From: Virgisporangium aliadipatigenens | Lineage (GTDB): Bacteria > Actinomycetota > Actinomycetes > Mycobacteriales > Micromonosporaceae | NCBI RefSeq assembly: GCF_016863615.1 | Contig: NZ_BOPF01000002.1 | Span: 620,001-684,000 of the forward strand | DNA length: 64,000 nt | Direction: 5' to 3' | Shown: in pieces, positions 22,883 to 31,458 of the stretch | How the letters are laid out: each line of letters begins with the position of its first letter | Position numbering within the stretch: the stretch's first letter is position 1 | Notes under the pieces: model-generated | The model's input: only the letters and a program-made list of their open reading frames with translations | The model's database searches: none | Told to the model about the DNA's origin: nothing | Program-made: the position numbers and the translations under genes

Positions 22883-23149
22883 GTGGACGACTTCGAGGCC
22901 TGGCTGGCCGCGACCCGCGACCAGATCTTCGGGGAGATCGACCGGCTGCACGAGCAGGTCCGGCGGGACGGCGCCGAGTTCCTCGCCGAGGAGGGCGGCA
23001 GCCCGGAGTTCGACGAGGTGGCGCAGCTGGTCGTTGCCGGGCGGCTCAGCTGGTCCGACGTCTGCACCGGCAACAGCGCCGACCCGGTGGTGCAGTCGCT
23101 GCACCGCCGGTTCTGGCAGGCCCCCGACGACGACGCCCGGCGGAGGTAG
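22883..23149 (+). CDS. Hypothetical protein, 88 aa, paired with WXG-type protein
   Basis: 88 residues, acidic, predicted all-helical (DDFEAWLAATRDQIFGEIDRLHEQVRRDGAEFL ... WSDVCTGNSADPVVQSLHRRFW). I do not recognise a family. The stop overlaps the ribosome-binding site (GGAGG) of the next gene with a 4-base gap, so the two are co-expressed. A chaperone or adaptor for the partner protein is conceivable, by analogy with small proteins encoded next to type VII substrates. Confidence 0.65.
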   Translation: MDDFEAWLAATRDQIFGEIDRLHEQVRRDGAEFLAEEGGSPEFDEVAQLVVAGRLSWSDVCTGNSADPVVQSLHRRFWQAPDDDARRR

Positions 23150-23153
23150 CCCG

Positions 23154-24197
23154 ATGGCCGCCATCGAACACGACCCGCGCGACCTGGTCGCGTTCTCGGC
23201 GAACGTGCTCGACCCGAGCTGGGACCACTTCACCACGGTCAACCTGTACCTGCACAGGCACTGCGCCACCACCGAAGGGCTTGACGGCGTCTTCGGGGCG
23301 CTGCTCGGTCCGGCCGTGCGCAACTACGCGGCCGAGTGGCGCACCGTCGTCTCGCCCGGCGCCGGTGTGCTCCAGGCCGACTCGGCCGACCTGCGCAAGG
23401 CGGCCCGCAGGTACGAGCGCAACGAGCAGTACAACGCCGACTCGCTCTTCACCACCGGCAAGCGGCTGCAGCCCGGTTCCGGCGTGGAGGAACGGGTCGC
23501 GTTCGACACCGCGACGCCGAAGCTGAGCGTCGGTGCGTTCAAGCGGGTGTCCTACGGCGAGTTGGGCACCCCCGAGGTGCCGGCCGGACAGAAGGACTTC
23601 AAGCAGGCGTTCCAGGAACTCGACAGCAAGCTCGGCTGGCTCGAGCAGAAACTGCGCGAATACGTCGACGTCGACCTGCACGGCTACGTCCAGCCGCTGA
23701 TCGGCGACTGGGGCGTGCTGTGGCGCATCTCCGACGCGTGGCGCCGCGCCGCCGGGCAGGGCGGCGACACCGCCGGGATGTATCCCCTCTACAAGGAGCT
23801 GCACACCTTCTCGCCCGCCCTGTACGCGCACTGGAACGGCCCCGGCGCGCGCGCGTTCGAGTTCCACCTCGACCGGTTCGAGGCGGCCGTGCTCGCCGCG
23901 TCGAACCAGGCGCAGTACGCGGCCGAGTCGGTGAAGGCCGGCGCCGTGTACGCCGAGAAGATCTTCAACCTGGTCTTCGACAAGGTCGAGGAGGCGCTCA
24001 CCCGGGTGATGAAGCTCGCGACGTCGAAGGGCGGTGCGGCCGGGAAGTACCTGGAGGTCGTCGACCTCGTCGTGACGTTCCTCAAGGGCCTGCTGCAGAC
24101 CGTCACCGACGGGGTCGGGACGCTCGTCGCCGGGTTCGATCGCTGGGTGGCCTACATGCGCACCGGCGGGGACTTCTCCGTCTTCAGGGAGAGCTGA
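23154..24197 (+). CDS. WXG/T7SS-like helical protein
   Basis: 347 residues, almost entirely helical, no signal peptide. An N-terminal helical hairpin (about 20-95) and a second hairpin with WNGPGARAFEFHLDRFEAAV (Trp227-Asn-Gly229) resemble the WXG100/ESX fold of type VII-associated proteins; the middle (148-175) is a coiled coil. GGAGG 23142-23146 precedes the ATG. The gene converges on the AAA ATPase gene and overlaps its last 14 bases. No EccC, EccD or mycosin gene is in the window, so secretion is unproven. The WNG match alone is modest evidence. Confidence 0.65.
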   Translation: MAAIEHDPRDLVAFSANVLDPSWDHFTTVNLYLHRHCATTEGLDGVFGALLGPAVRNYAAEWRTVVSPGAGVLQADSADLRKAARRYERNEQYNADSLFTTGKRLQPGSGVEERVAFDTATPKLSVGAFKRVSYGELGTPEVPAGQKDFKQAFQELDSKLGWLEQKLREYVDVDLHGYVQPLIGDWGVLWRISDAWRRAAGQGGDTAGMYPLYKELHTFSPALYAHWNGPGARAFEFHLDRFEAAVLAASNQAQYAAESVKAGAVYAEKIFNLVFDKVEEALTRVMKLATSKGGAAGKYLEVVDLVVTFLKGLLQTVTDGVGTLVAGFDRWVAYMRTGGDFSVFRES

Positions 24198-27100
24198 GCG
24201 GCCGCGTCAGCTCCGCGAAGCGGCGCAGGTTCTCCGCCGCGTGCCGGGTCAGCGTCTGGGCCTGTCCGCGGTAGTGCTCCGCGACGAGCCCGTCGACCTC
24301 GGCGCGGTCCATCACCGGCAGGATGCGCGCGGCGATCGCGTTCAGGTCGCGGTAGGAGCCCTGCAGGAGGAACGGCGCCCCGTCCGGCCGGGTCGCCGAG
24401 TCGAGGTAGGTGCGGTTGACCGCGCGGACCACGTCGCGCGCGTGCGTGACGTGCCGCAGCACCACGGCGATCTCGTCGTCGGCGCGGGCGCGTTCGGTCA
24501 GGTCGACGCCGTCCACTGTGGACAGCGGGGCCAGCACCGGGTTGACGGCGAGGGCGTTCTCCAGGAACGACAGGGCGAACAGGTCGTCCCGGCCGGCCGT
24601 CACGTCGCCGAGGTTCCACACGTCGGCGCGGTTGGTGAGCATGTCCGGCACGCGGAAGCGTTCGCCGTGGCCGGTGTACGGGTTGCCGGCCAGGCAGACC
24701 GCGAACCGGCGGCCGCGCAGGTCGTACGTGCGGGCGACGCCGTCGCGGACACCCTCCATCCGCCGCTGGGCGTCGCACAGCGGCACGAAGCGCTGGAGCA
24801 GTTCGGGGGAGGTGTGCTGGATGTCGTCGACGTACAGCAGCACGTTGGTCCCCAGTTCCAGGGCGAACGTCACCTTCTCCACCTCGCGGGCGGCGGCCGC
24901 GTCCGGGGCCCGCGCCGGGTCGAGGGAGACGGTGCGGTGGCCGAGCGCGGGGCCGTTCACCCGGATGAACAGCAACCCGAGACGGCTCGCCACGTATTCC
25001 ATCAACGTCGTCTTGCCGTAACCCGGCGGCGACACCAGCATCAGCAGCCCGGAACGCTCCACCGGCCCGCTGCCGACCGCGCCGAGCTGGCGCGCGAGGT
25101 TCTCGCCGACCAGCGGCAGGTACACCTCGTCGACGAGCCGGTTGCGGCGGAACCCGTCCGGCACGCGGGCCCGGAACTCGGCCGGCCGCAGGCGTTCCTC
25201 CGCGCGGCGCAGCACCTCCCGGCGCGCGGCGCGGTAGGCCCGCGCGACCGGCACCTCCTCTGCGGCGAACCGTCCGACCCGCACCAGCACCTCGTCCAGC
25301 CGCAGCGTCAGCGTGCCGTCGACGACGCGCGGGTGCGTGCCGACGAGTCCGTCCACTGTGGACGTCGCGTCGGTGTCGTCCGGATAGCGGGGCACCGCGC
25401 AGGCCAGCAGCGCCACCGCCTCCGGCAGGTCCGGCCCGGACTCGAACCCGGCCAGCCACGCCGCCGCCAGCCGGTAGCGGTCGACGGGCGACTGCTCCAG
25501 GGCGTTCAGGTCGGCGAGCAGCGTCTCCCAGGCGGGGCCGAGGGTCCCGGCGAACCGGTCGAGCAGGTCCCGCGCGCCGCGGCCGCTGACGAAGCCCTCG
25601 GGGCCGGCCGCCAGTTCCGCGACGAGGTAGTCGCCGGGGGCGGCCGGCACACCCCACTCGGCGAGGAACGGTCCGGCCGCCGCGTCGATCTCCCGCGCCA
25701 GGGCCGCCCGCGCCGCAGCGGGGGCGGTGTCGAAGGTCCGCGCGGCGCGGGCCAGGGACCGCGCCCGGACCGACCACAGTGGACCGACCGGCCCGTGCGC
25801 CCAGAAGAGCTGCGCCGCCGCCCGCACGTCCGGCGGATGGCGCAGCAGGCCGACCCGCGCGTCGAGGTCGGCGAGCGCACGAAGGATCCGTTCGGCGTCG
25901 CGGTCGTGCACGCCGCGCGTGTACCCCTCGTCGAGCCGCGTCAGGACGGCCTCGTCGACCGCGGCCCGCGGATCGGCGCCCGCGCGCACGGCGTCGAGCA
26001 GCGACACCGCGAGATACTCGGCGCGGTACACCCGTGGGGACTCCGACGGCACGGTCGCGGCGCGGTGCCCGCCGGCGAGCGCGGGGTCGCGCACCGGTTC
26101 GCGGTAGTCGGTGCCGCTGACGACCAACGCGGTCCCGTCGCCGTCGGCCACGAGCGTCAGCTCCATCGGCCGGGTGTGCACGGCGAACCGGTGCCGGCCC
26201 AGGCGCACCGTCCCGTCCTCGGCGTAGAGGTCGGCGCGGTCGCGCAGGATCCGCAGGGCGTCGAGGCGCACGGCGGCGAGCCGGCCCTCGAACTCCTCGG
26301 CGGCGGCCGCCTCGCCCAGGTCGCGCAGCTGCCCGAGCACGGCCCGCAGCCGGGCGACCAGCGGGTCGAGTTCCTCCACTGTGGACAGTGTCGCGGTCCG
26401 CTCGCGGATCGCGTCGAGGCACCGCCGCGCGGTCTCCGTGCGCCGGCGCACCCGCTCGGCCCGCTCGCCGGCCAGCGCCTGCCGCCGCTCCGCGAACGCC
26501 TCCACCACGTCCGCGCGCAGGTCGTCGACCGCCGCCGCGGGGGCGGTCTCCGGACGGCGTGCGTCCAGGTCGGTCAGCCGCTGCAGCAGTCCCGTCAGGC
26601 CGGCGTCGCACGCGTCGGGCGTGTCCGCGCCGTCGAGCGCGGTCGGCACCGCCTGCCGCAGCAGCGCCAGCTCCGCCGCGAACGCCGCCCGCTCCGCCCC
26701 GCCGCGCAACTCCCGCAGGTGAGCGTCGAGCGTGGTGCGCACGGCGTTGAGCCGCCCGAGCAGCACACCCGTACGCGCGAGAACATCCGCCCGCGCGGCC
26801 GGGTCGACGTCGTCCAGGCCACCGACGAGGTCGCCCAGGGCGCGCAGGGCGTCCGCCTCGGTCCGCACGTCGGCGACGACGGCCGCGCCGGCCGCGTACG
26901 CACCGCCACCGCTGCGACCGCCATCGCCGCCGCCGGAAGGCCCGGCCGCCACGCCGGCGGCTAACGGCCCGGTGCCCGCTGCTCCCGCTGCGCCCATGCC
27001 GCCGGCCGCCGCCACGCCGGTGGCGCTCGCTGCGCCGGAGCCGCCGGCCGGGCCGGGACCACCCGCCGGTGGCCCTGCCGCGATCGCCGCCGCCCTCGCC

Positions 27101-28809
27101 TCCAGCGCCCCGACGCGTTCCTCCTGCTCCGCGAAGCCGCCCGGCGCGGACAGCAGCGCCACCACGTCCCGCCCCGCCGCCGCCAGCGCCGCGTCCATCT
27201 CGTCGGCGAGCCCCGTGAGCCGGGTCCGGTCGGCGTGCGGCAGGTCGTGCAGGGCGGCGAGCCCGGCCCGTTCCCGCCGGAGTGACGCGATACGGGTCGT
27301 CCACTCGGCGCTCGTCCGGGGCCGGACGGACCGGTGTGCCAATGACACGACCCGTTCCGCGGCGGCGTCCACAGTGGACGCGGTCGCTGCGGCGAGCGCG
27401 TCGACGCGGACCCGTTCGGCGGCCACGCGGGCGGCGGCGTCGCGGACGGCGACGACGGGTGCGCGCAGGTCACCGACGTCGGCGTCGCCGAGCCAGTGGT
27501 ACCGGTCGAGCAGCCGGGCGCACGCCGTGCGCACCTGGTCGGGCGCCGGTGTCGACCCGACCGCCAGGCGGTGCAGCGCCGAGGCGTCGGCGACGGCGGC
27601 CGCGAGGTCGGCGTTCCCGATGCGGGCGAGCGGGCCGTCGGAGCGCGGCGCCGCCACCGTGGCGAACGGCGTCCGCCACACCTGCGTCACGAAGTCGTCG
27701 CGCAGCAGCACCAGCGTCCCGTCGTCGCACAGCGCGTACCCCCGCCCGACGAGCGGCGCCGGTACCTCGCGGCGCACGGCGCTGTACGGCATCAGCAGCG
27801 TGCGCCCGTCCACCGGGGAGCGGAACGCGTACAGCACATCGGTGCCGTCCGCCGCGCGCACCGCGCCGTCGAAGGCCAGGTCGGCGGCGTCGACCGAGAA
27901 GGTCCGCCCCTCGCCGGTGGCCAGGTGGTAGCCGCCCGGGAAGACGACGCCGTGCCCGTCCGGCAGCAGGCGGCAGCCCTGGCCCACCGCGTCGACCCGG
28001 GTCACCGTGCCGGACGGCGGGTGGCAGATCAGGAAGCGTTCGACGGTCTCCCCGTAGGGCCGGATCCGCAGCAGCACCAACGGTTCCGCGACGGTCCACG
28101 CCACGGCGAGGTCGGCGAGGCTCTGCAGCGGCTCATCGACCGGCTCGCTCCACACCCGGTCGTCCGGGCGGGCCGAGACGGTCAGTTGTCCACCGTGGAC
28201 GCGCACCGACAGGCCGCCCGGCGCGGCGACCGCACCGTCGACGAAGTCCTCCCGGGCGGCCCGGGTCCACGGCGGTTCCCCGTCGGCGACCGGGGACTGG
28301 CCGCGGTCGTCGAGGTAGCGCACCCCGTCCGGGGAGACCTCCCAGCGCAGGACCCGCAGATCCGGCCCGGTGCGGAAGACCGCCAGCAGCAGGCCGTCGG
28401 CGACCCGCAGGTCGGTCAGCCGGGCGTCCCGGAAGTACCGGAACAGTGTGGCCACGTCGGCGAGGAGCCGCTCGTCGGCCAACCATGCCGGTTGCGCCGG
28501 GGCACCGTCCACTGTGTACGCCCGCAGCACGTCGTCGACCCCGCCGGCCCGCCTCGGCCGCACCCCGACCAGAAGTTTCCCGTCCACGGCCACGATGTCG
28601 ACCGGCGTCGCCGCGCCGTCCCACGCCAGGCGGCCGGTCCGCAGCAGGCGCAGCCCCGGGTCCCCGAACTCCGCCACCCGCCGCGACTCCAGCAGCGCGA
28701 CCCGGCGGGCGAGTTCGGCGGCCCGGCCGGCGAGCCGGTCGCGCAGCACCGCGTAGGTGCCGTCGTCCGGCCCGCCGGCCGCCACCGGGGCCACGGCGAG
28801 CGCCGTCAT
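24184..28809 (-). CDS. Giant AAA ATPase, 'DNA repair ATPase' (DUF3686-like)
   Basis: 1541 residues. The N-terminal ~450 residues are beta-rich with propeller-like strands; then coiled coils and a Gly/Ala low-complexity tract (about 573-640); then more coiled coil; the AAA domain is at the C terminus with Walker A SPPGYGKTT (about 1257-1266), Walker B LLYVDDIQH (about 1322-1331) and sensor 1 CLAGNPYTG. This layout matches the long proteins annotated as DNA repair ATPase, which sit beside flotillin and YqiJ-like genes; a role in repair is not shown. Its start overlaps the flotillin stop (28806-28809). The gene holds seven copies of the iterated palindrome. Confidence 0.85.
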   Translation of the reverse strand: MTALAVAPVAAGGPDDGTYAVLRDRLAGRAAELARRVALLESRRVAEFGDPGLRLLRTGRLAWDGAATPVDIVAVDGKLLVGVRPRRAGGVDDVLRAYTVDGAPAQPAWLADERLLADVATLFRYFRDARLTDLRVADGLLLAVFRTGPDLRVLRWEVSPDGVRYLDDRGQSPVADGEPPWTRAAREDFVDGAVAAPGGLSVRVHGGQLTVSARPDDRVWSEPVDEPLQSLADLAVAWTVAEPLVLLRIRPYGETVERFLICHPPSGTVTRVDAVGQGCRLLPDGHGVVFPGGYHLATGEGRTFSVDAADLAFDGAVRAADGTDVLYAFRSPVDGRTLLMPYSAVRREVPAPLVGRGYALCDDGTLVLLRDDFVTQVWRTPFATVAAPRSDGPLARIGNADLAAAVADASALHRLAVGSTPAPDQVRTACARLLDRYHWLGDADVGDLRAPVVAVRDAAARVAAERVRVDALAAATASTVDAAAERVVSLAHRSVRPRTSAEWTTRIASLRRERAGLAALHDLPHADRTRLTGLADEMDAALAAAGRDVVALLSAPGGFAEQEERVGALEARAAAIAAGPPAGGPGPAGGSGAASATGVAAAGGMGAAGAAGTGPLAAGVAAGPSGGGDGGRSGGGAYAAGAAVVADVRTEADALRALGDLVGGLDDVDPAARADVLARTGVLLGRLNAVRTTLDAHLRELRGGAERAAFAAELALLRQAVPTALDGADTPDACDAGLTGLLQRLTDLDARRPETAPAAAVDDLRADVVEAFAERRQALAGERAERVRRRTETARRCLDAIRERTATLSTVEELDPLVARLRAVLGQLRDLGEAAAAEEFEGRLAAVRLDALRILRDRADLYAEDGTVRLGRHRFAVHTRPMELTLVADGDGTALVVSGTDYREPVRDPALAGGHRAATVPSESPRVYRAEYLAVSLLDAVRAGADPRAAVDEAVLTRLDEGYTRGVHDRDAERILRALADLDARVGLLRHPPDVRAAAQLFWAHGPVGPLWSVRARSLARAARTFDTAPAAARAALAREIDAAAGPFLAEWGVPAAPGDYLVAELAAGPEGFVSGRGARDLLDRFAGTLGPAWETLLADLNALEQSPVDRYRLAAAWLAGFESGPDLPEAVALLACAVPRYPDDTDATSTVDGLVGTHPRVVDGTLTLRLDEVLVRVGRFAAEEVPVARAYRAARREVLRRAEERLRPAEFRARVPDGFRRNRLVDEVYLPLVGENLARQLGAVGSGPVERSGLLMLVSPPGYGKTTLMEYVASRLGLLFIRVNGPALGHRTVSLDPARAPDAAAAREVEKVTFALELGTNVLLYVDDIQHTSPELLQRFVPLCDAQRRMEGVRDGVARTYDLRGRRFAVCLAGNPYTGHGERFRVPDMLTNRADVWNLGDVTAGRDDLFALSFLENALAVNPVLAPLSTVDGVDLTERARADDEIAVVLRHVTHARDVVRAVNRTYLDSATRPDGAPFLLQGSYRDLNAIAARILPVMDRAEVDGLVAEHYRGQAQTLTRHAAENLRRFAELTRPLSSP
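24511..24523. repeat. GTCCACNGTGGAC palindrome, exact copy 4
   Basis: GTCCACTGTGGAC in the AAA-domain region of the ATPase gene, encoding STVD on the minus strand. Confidence 0.9.
25351..25363. repeat. GTCCACNGTGGAC palindrome, exact copy 5
   Basis: Second copy within the ATPase gene, 840 bases from copy 4; STVD again on the minus strand. Confidence 0.9.
27367..27379. repeat. GTCCACNGTGGAC palindrome, exact copy 6
   Basis: Third exact copy in the ATPase gene, in the coiled-coil region; here the central base is A on the plus strand. Confidence 0.9.
28188..28200. repeat. GTCCACNGTGGAC palindrome, exact copy 7 (C centre)
   Basis: GTCCACCGTGGAC keeps both six-base arms with C at the centre, and encodes VHGG rather than STVD, so the arms rather than the centre or protein are conserved. 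Confidence 0.85.
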
Positions 28810-30677
28810 CCCGCCGCCCCGTCGTGCGACGAGGAACCGCCGTTGGCCGAAGCCGGGGCGACCTTCGACGCGAGGAACCGGGTCACCGGCTCCACCAGGC
28901 CTTGCGCCAGTTCGGAGCGCTCCAGGAAGCCGTCGACGCTCTTGCCCAGCGTGACGGCGCCCACGAGCCGGTCCACGAACACGCTGTCGCCGCCGACGAT
29001 GTCGATGTTCGCGTTCTCCAGGCCGGTCGACAGCACGAGCGCCTGCGCCTCGGCGACCTTCTGCTGCGCGGCGATCCCCGCGAGGCGCACCTCCTTGTCG
29101 GCCTCGACGCGCAGCCGGTACTCCTCGTGCCCGCGGCTCGCCTCGTCCAGGGCGGCCATCGCGGCGGCCTTGTCCACCAGGCCGGCGGCCTCGCCCTTGA
29201 GCCGGTCCCGCACGGCGGCCGCCTCGACGCGGGCCTTCTCCGCCGCCACGGCCGCCTCGGCCAGGCCGACCTTCTCCAGCGCGTCGGCGTCGCGCTCGCG
29301 CACCTGCGCCGCCGCCAGCCCGGCTGCCGCCGCCTCGGCCTGCAGCCCCTCCGCGAGCCGGATCTTCGCGGCCGCGTCGAGATCGGCTGACTCCTGCCGG
29401 GACCGCGCGAGGGTGATCGCCTCACGGGCCCGGAAGATCGCGGCCTGCTCGGCGGCCTCGGCGGCCTTGATGTCCTTCACGAGACGTTCCTGCGCCTCGG
29501 CCTCCGCCGCGATGACGACGGCCTGGCGGGTCCGTTCGGCCTCCTCGACGGTGCGCAGCCGCTTGATCGCCTCCTCCTGCTCGGCGACGGTGCGCTCGAC
29601 GGCGATGCGTTCCCGCACGACGTCGGCGATGAGCCGCTTCTCGGCCTCCAGTTCCTTGTCCCGGCTGATGGCCGCCAGCGACACCTCGCGCTCCCGCGCC
29701 ACGACCTCCAGCAGCCGGTCCTTCTCGATCCGCTCGGCCTCGACGGCGATGACCCGTTCGCGGTTCTTCCGCGCCACGGCGATCTCGCGGTCCTTGTTCT
29801 CGTCGAGGACGCCGATCTGCTCGTCGGTGCGGGTGTGCGCGGTCTGGTAGCGCAGGCGTTCCTCCGCCTGGACGCGGGAGATCTCGGCCTCCTCGCGGGC
29901 CCGCACGGTCTCGATCTCACGCCGCTGCCGGATCTCGGCATCGGCCTGACGACGTTCCAGCTCGAGGATCGCCTCGCGGGCGTCGACGTCCTGCCGAGCA
30001 ATTTCCTTCTCCTCCGTGCGGCGGAACTCGTTGGTGCGGACGTGTTCGATCGCCGTCAGCTCGGTGATCTTCCGGATGCCCTGCGCGTCGAGGATGTTCG
30101 CCGGGTCGAGCCGCGCCATCGGGGTCTGCTCCAGGAAGTCGATCGCCGCGTCCTCGAGGCTGTAACCATTGAGGTCCGTGCCGATCACCCGGATGATCCG
30201 ATCGCGGAACTCCTCCCGCTTGGTGTACAGGTCGACGAAGTCGAGCTGCTTGCCGACGGTCTTCAGGCCTTCGGAGAACTTCGCGTTGAACAGCTCCTGC
30301 AGCGTCTCCCGATCGGAGCCGCGCTGCGTCCCGATGGCCTGCGCCACCTTGATGACGTCCTCGACGGTCTTGTTGACCCGCACGAAGAACGAGATGCGGA
30401 TGTCCGCACGGATGTTGTCCCGGCAGATGAGCCCCTCGGGACCGGTCCGCTCGATGTCGATGGTCTTCACCGAGATGTCCATGATCTCGGCCTTGTGCAG
30501 CACCGGCAGCACGATCGCCCCGGTGAACGTCACGTGCACCTGGCGCACCTTCGAGATGATGAGCGCCTTTCCCTGCGGAACCTTGCGGAAGAGGCGGGTC
30601 ACGAGCAGCACCGTGCCGACGGCGACCAGCAGGCCGACGGCGAGCAGTACTCCGATTCCCGCGGTGATGACGTCCAT
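28806..30677 (-). CDS. Flotillin/YqiK-like SPFH protein
   Basis: 623 residues. One N-terminal membrane helix (about 4-26), an SPFH/band 7 domain to about residue 200 (VLPVLHKAEIMDISVKTIDI ... VGKQLDFVDLYTKREEFRD), then a long Glu/Ala/Arg-rich coiled coil (about 215-520) with EA repeats, and a C-terminal flotillin tail (ALVLSTGLENANIDIVGGDSV). Flotillins form membrane microdomain scaffolds. GAAGGAGG precedes the ATG. It lies between the YqiJ-like and AAA ATPase genes and is co-translated with the latter, so these three probably form one complex. Confidence 0.93.
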   Translation of the reverse strand: MDVITAGIGVLLAVGLLVAVGTVLLVTRLFRKVPQGKALIISKVRQVHVTFTGAIVLPVLHKAEIMDISVKTIDIERTGPEGLICRDNIRADIRISFFVRVNKTVEDVIKVAQAIGTQRGSDRETLQELFNAKFSEGLKTVGKQLDFVDLYTKREEFRDRIIRVIGTDLNGYSLEDAAIDFLEQTPMARLDPANILDAQGIRKITELTAIEHVRTNEFRRTEEKEIARQDVDAREAILELERRQADAEIRQRREIETVRAREEAEISRVQAEERLRYQTAHTRTDEQIGVLDENKDREIAVARKNRERVIAVEAERIEKDRLLEVVAREREVSLAAISRDKELEAEKRLIADVVRERIAVERTVAEQEEAIKRLRTVEEAERTRQAVVIAAEAEAQERLVKDIKAAEAAEQAAIFRAREAITLARSRQESADLDAAAKIRLAEGLQAEAAAAGLAAAQVRERDADALEKVGLAEAAVAAEKARVEAAAVRDRLKGEAAGLVDKAAAMAALDEASRGHEEYRLRVEADKEVRLAGIAAQQKVAEAQALVLSTGLENANIDIVGGDSVFVDRLVGAVTLGKSVDGFLERSELAQGLVEPVTRFLASKVAPASANGGSSSHDGAAG

Positions 30678-30699
30678 GCGTGACGCCTCCTTCGGAAAG

Positions 30700-31290
30700 T
30701 CAGGTGATGGGGGTGATCCAGAAAACCTCGTCGTCGGCGTCGTATCCGTAGATGAGCGCCGTCCAGCCGGCCGCCTCGTGCGCCTCTCCGACCAGGCGCA
30801 CCTGGATGACCGCGGACGAACCGTCGTCGGCCGTCACCTCGGCCTGCCCGTAACCGGTGTCGACGTGCCGGGTGCGCACCACGCACGTGCGCCCCACGAA
30901 CGCCGACCGCGAGGCCCCTTCCGACGTCGGCAACAGCCGTCGTCCCGCCACGACGAGCCCGCGCGTGCCGGCCCACGCCACGCCGAGCGCCGCCGGCACC
31001 AGCAGCACCGCCAGCGTCGCCCGCACCGGACCCGGAACGGGCACCCGCCCGAGCAGTTCGCCGCCGGCGAGGCTGACGAACCACGCCAACGCGATCAGCG
31101 TGGTGCCGGCGACGGCGACCGGGACGCCGCTGAGTCCGACGGCGCCGGCGATCTCGTCGAGCCCGCCCTCGGCCCCCTCGGCGTCGGCCGCACCGAGGAG
31201 GACGAAGAGCCAGTAGCCCACGGCGACCAGCAGCAGGAACGTGAACAGCCCCGTGGGGAAGCCGAACGCCGCTTCCGCGAACCGGTTCAC
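30700..31290 (-). CDS. YqiJ/NfeD-like membrane protein with OB-fold domain
   Basis: 196 residues from GTG 31290, with GGGAGG upstream. Three membrane helices (about 12-32, 55-76, 84-108) precede a cytoplasmic OB-like beta domain (GRTCVVRTRHVDTGYGQAEVTADDGSSAVIQVRL), as in the YqiJ partner of bacterial flotillins. It is the first gene of the YqiJ-flotillin-ATPase operon; a 22-base gap with a strong ribosome site separates it from flotillin. Confidence 0.85.
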   Translation of the reverse strand: MNRFAEAAFGFPTGLFTFLLLVAVGYWLFVLLGAADAEGAEGGLDEIAGAVGLSGVPVAVAGTTLIALAWFVSLAGGELLGRVPVPGPVRATLAVLLVPAALGVAWAGTRGLVVAGRRLLPTSEGASRSAFVGRTCVVRTRHVDTGYGQAEVTADDGSSAVIQVRLVGEAHEAAGWTALIYGYDADDEVFWITPIT

Positions 31291-31308
31291 GAGCCACCTC
31301 CCGCCACG

Positions 31309-31321
31309 GTCCACAGTGGAC
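31309..31321. repeat. GTCCACNGTGGAC palindrome, exact copy 8
   Basis: Intergenic copy, 18 bases upstream of the YqiJ-like start codon and within the divergent promoter region shared with the PucR-type regulator. Confidence 0.9.
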
Positions 31322-31458
31322 CCGGGCGCTGCGCCCCCGTGCCGCACCGCCCGTGTGCCATAGCGTGCCCGGTGGGCGGGGCCCGCGACAGTGCCCGCTC
31401 CGGCTACGCTTGACGCGCCTTGATTGCCGGGTTCCGGCAACGAACATCGGAGGTGCAC

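Noticed and set aside
22883-24197. A full type VII secretion locus
   Set aside because: No EccB/C/D/E or mycosin; only a modest WNG match in a helical protein.
24152-27304. Open frame of 1050 codons in the ATPase region
   Set aside because: Arg/Gly-rich shadow of the true 1541-residue frame, which carries Walker motifs.
24184-28809. A repair function for the 'DNA repair ATPase'
   Set aside because: The name comes from annotation habit; the operon partners are membrane proteins and nothing visible ties it to DNA.
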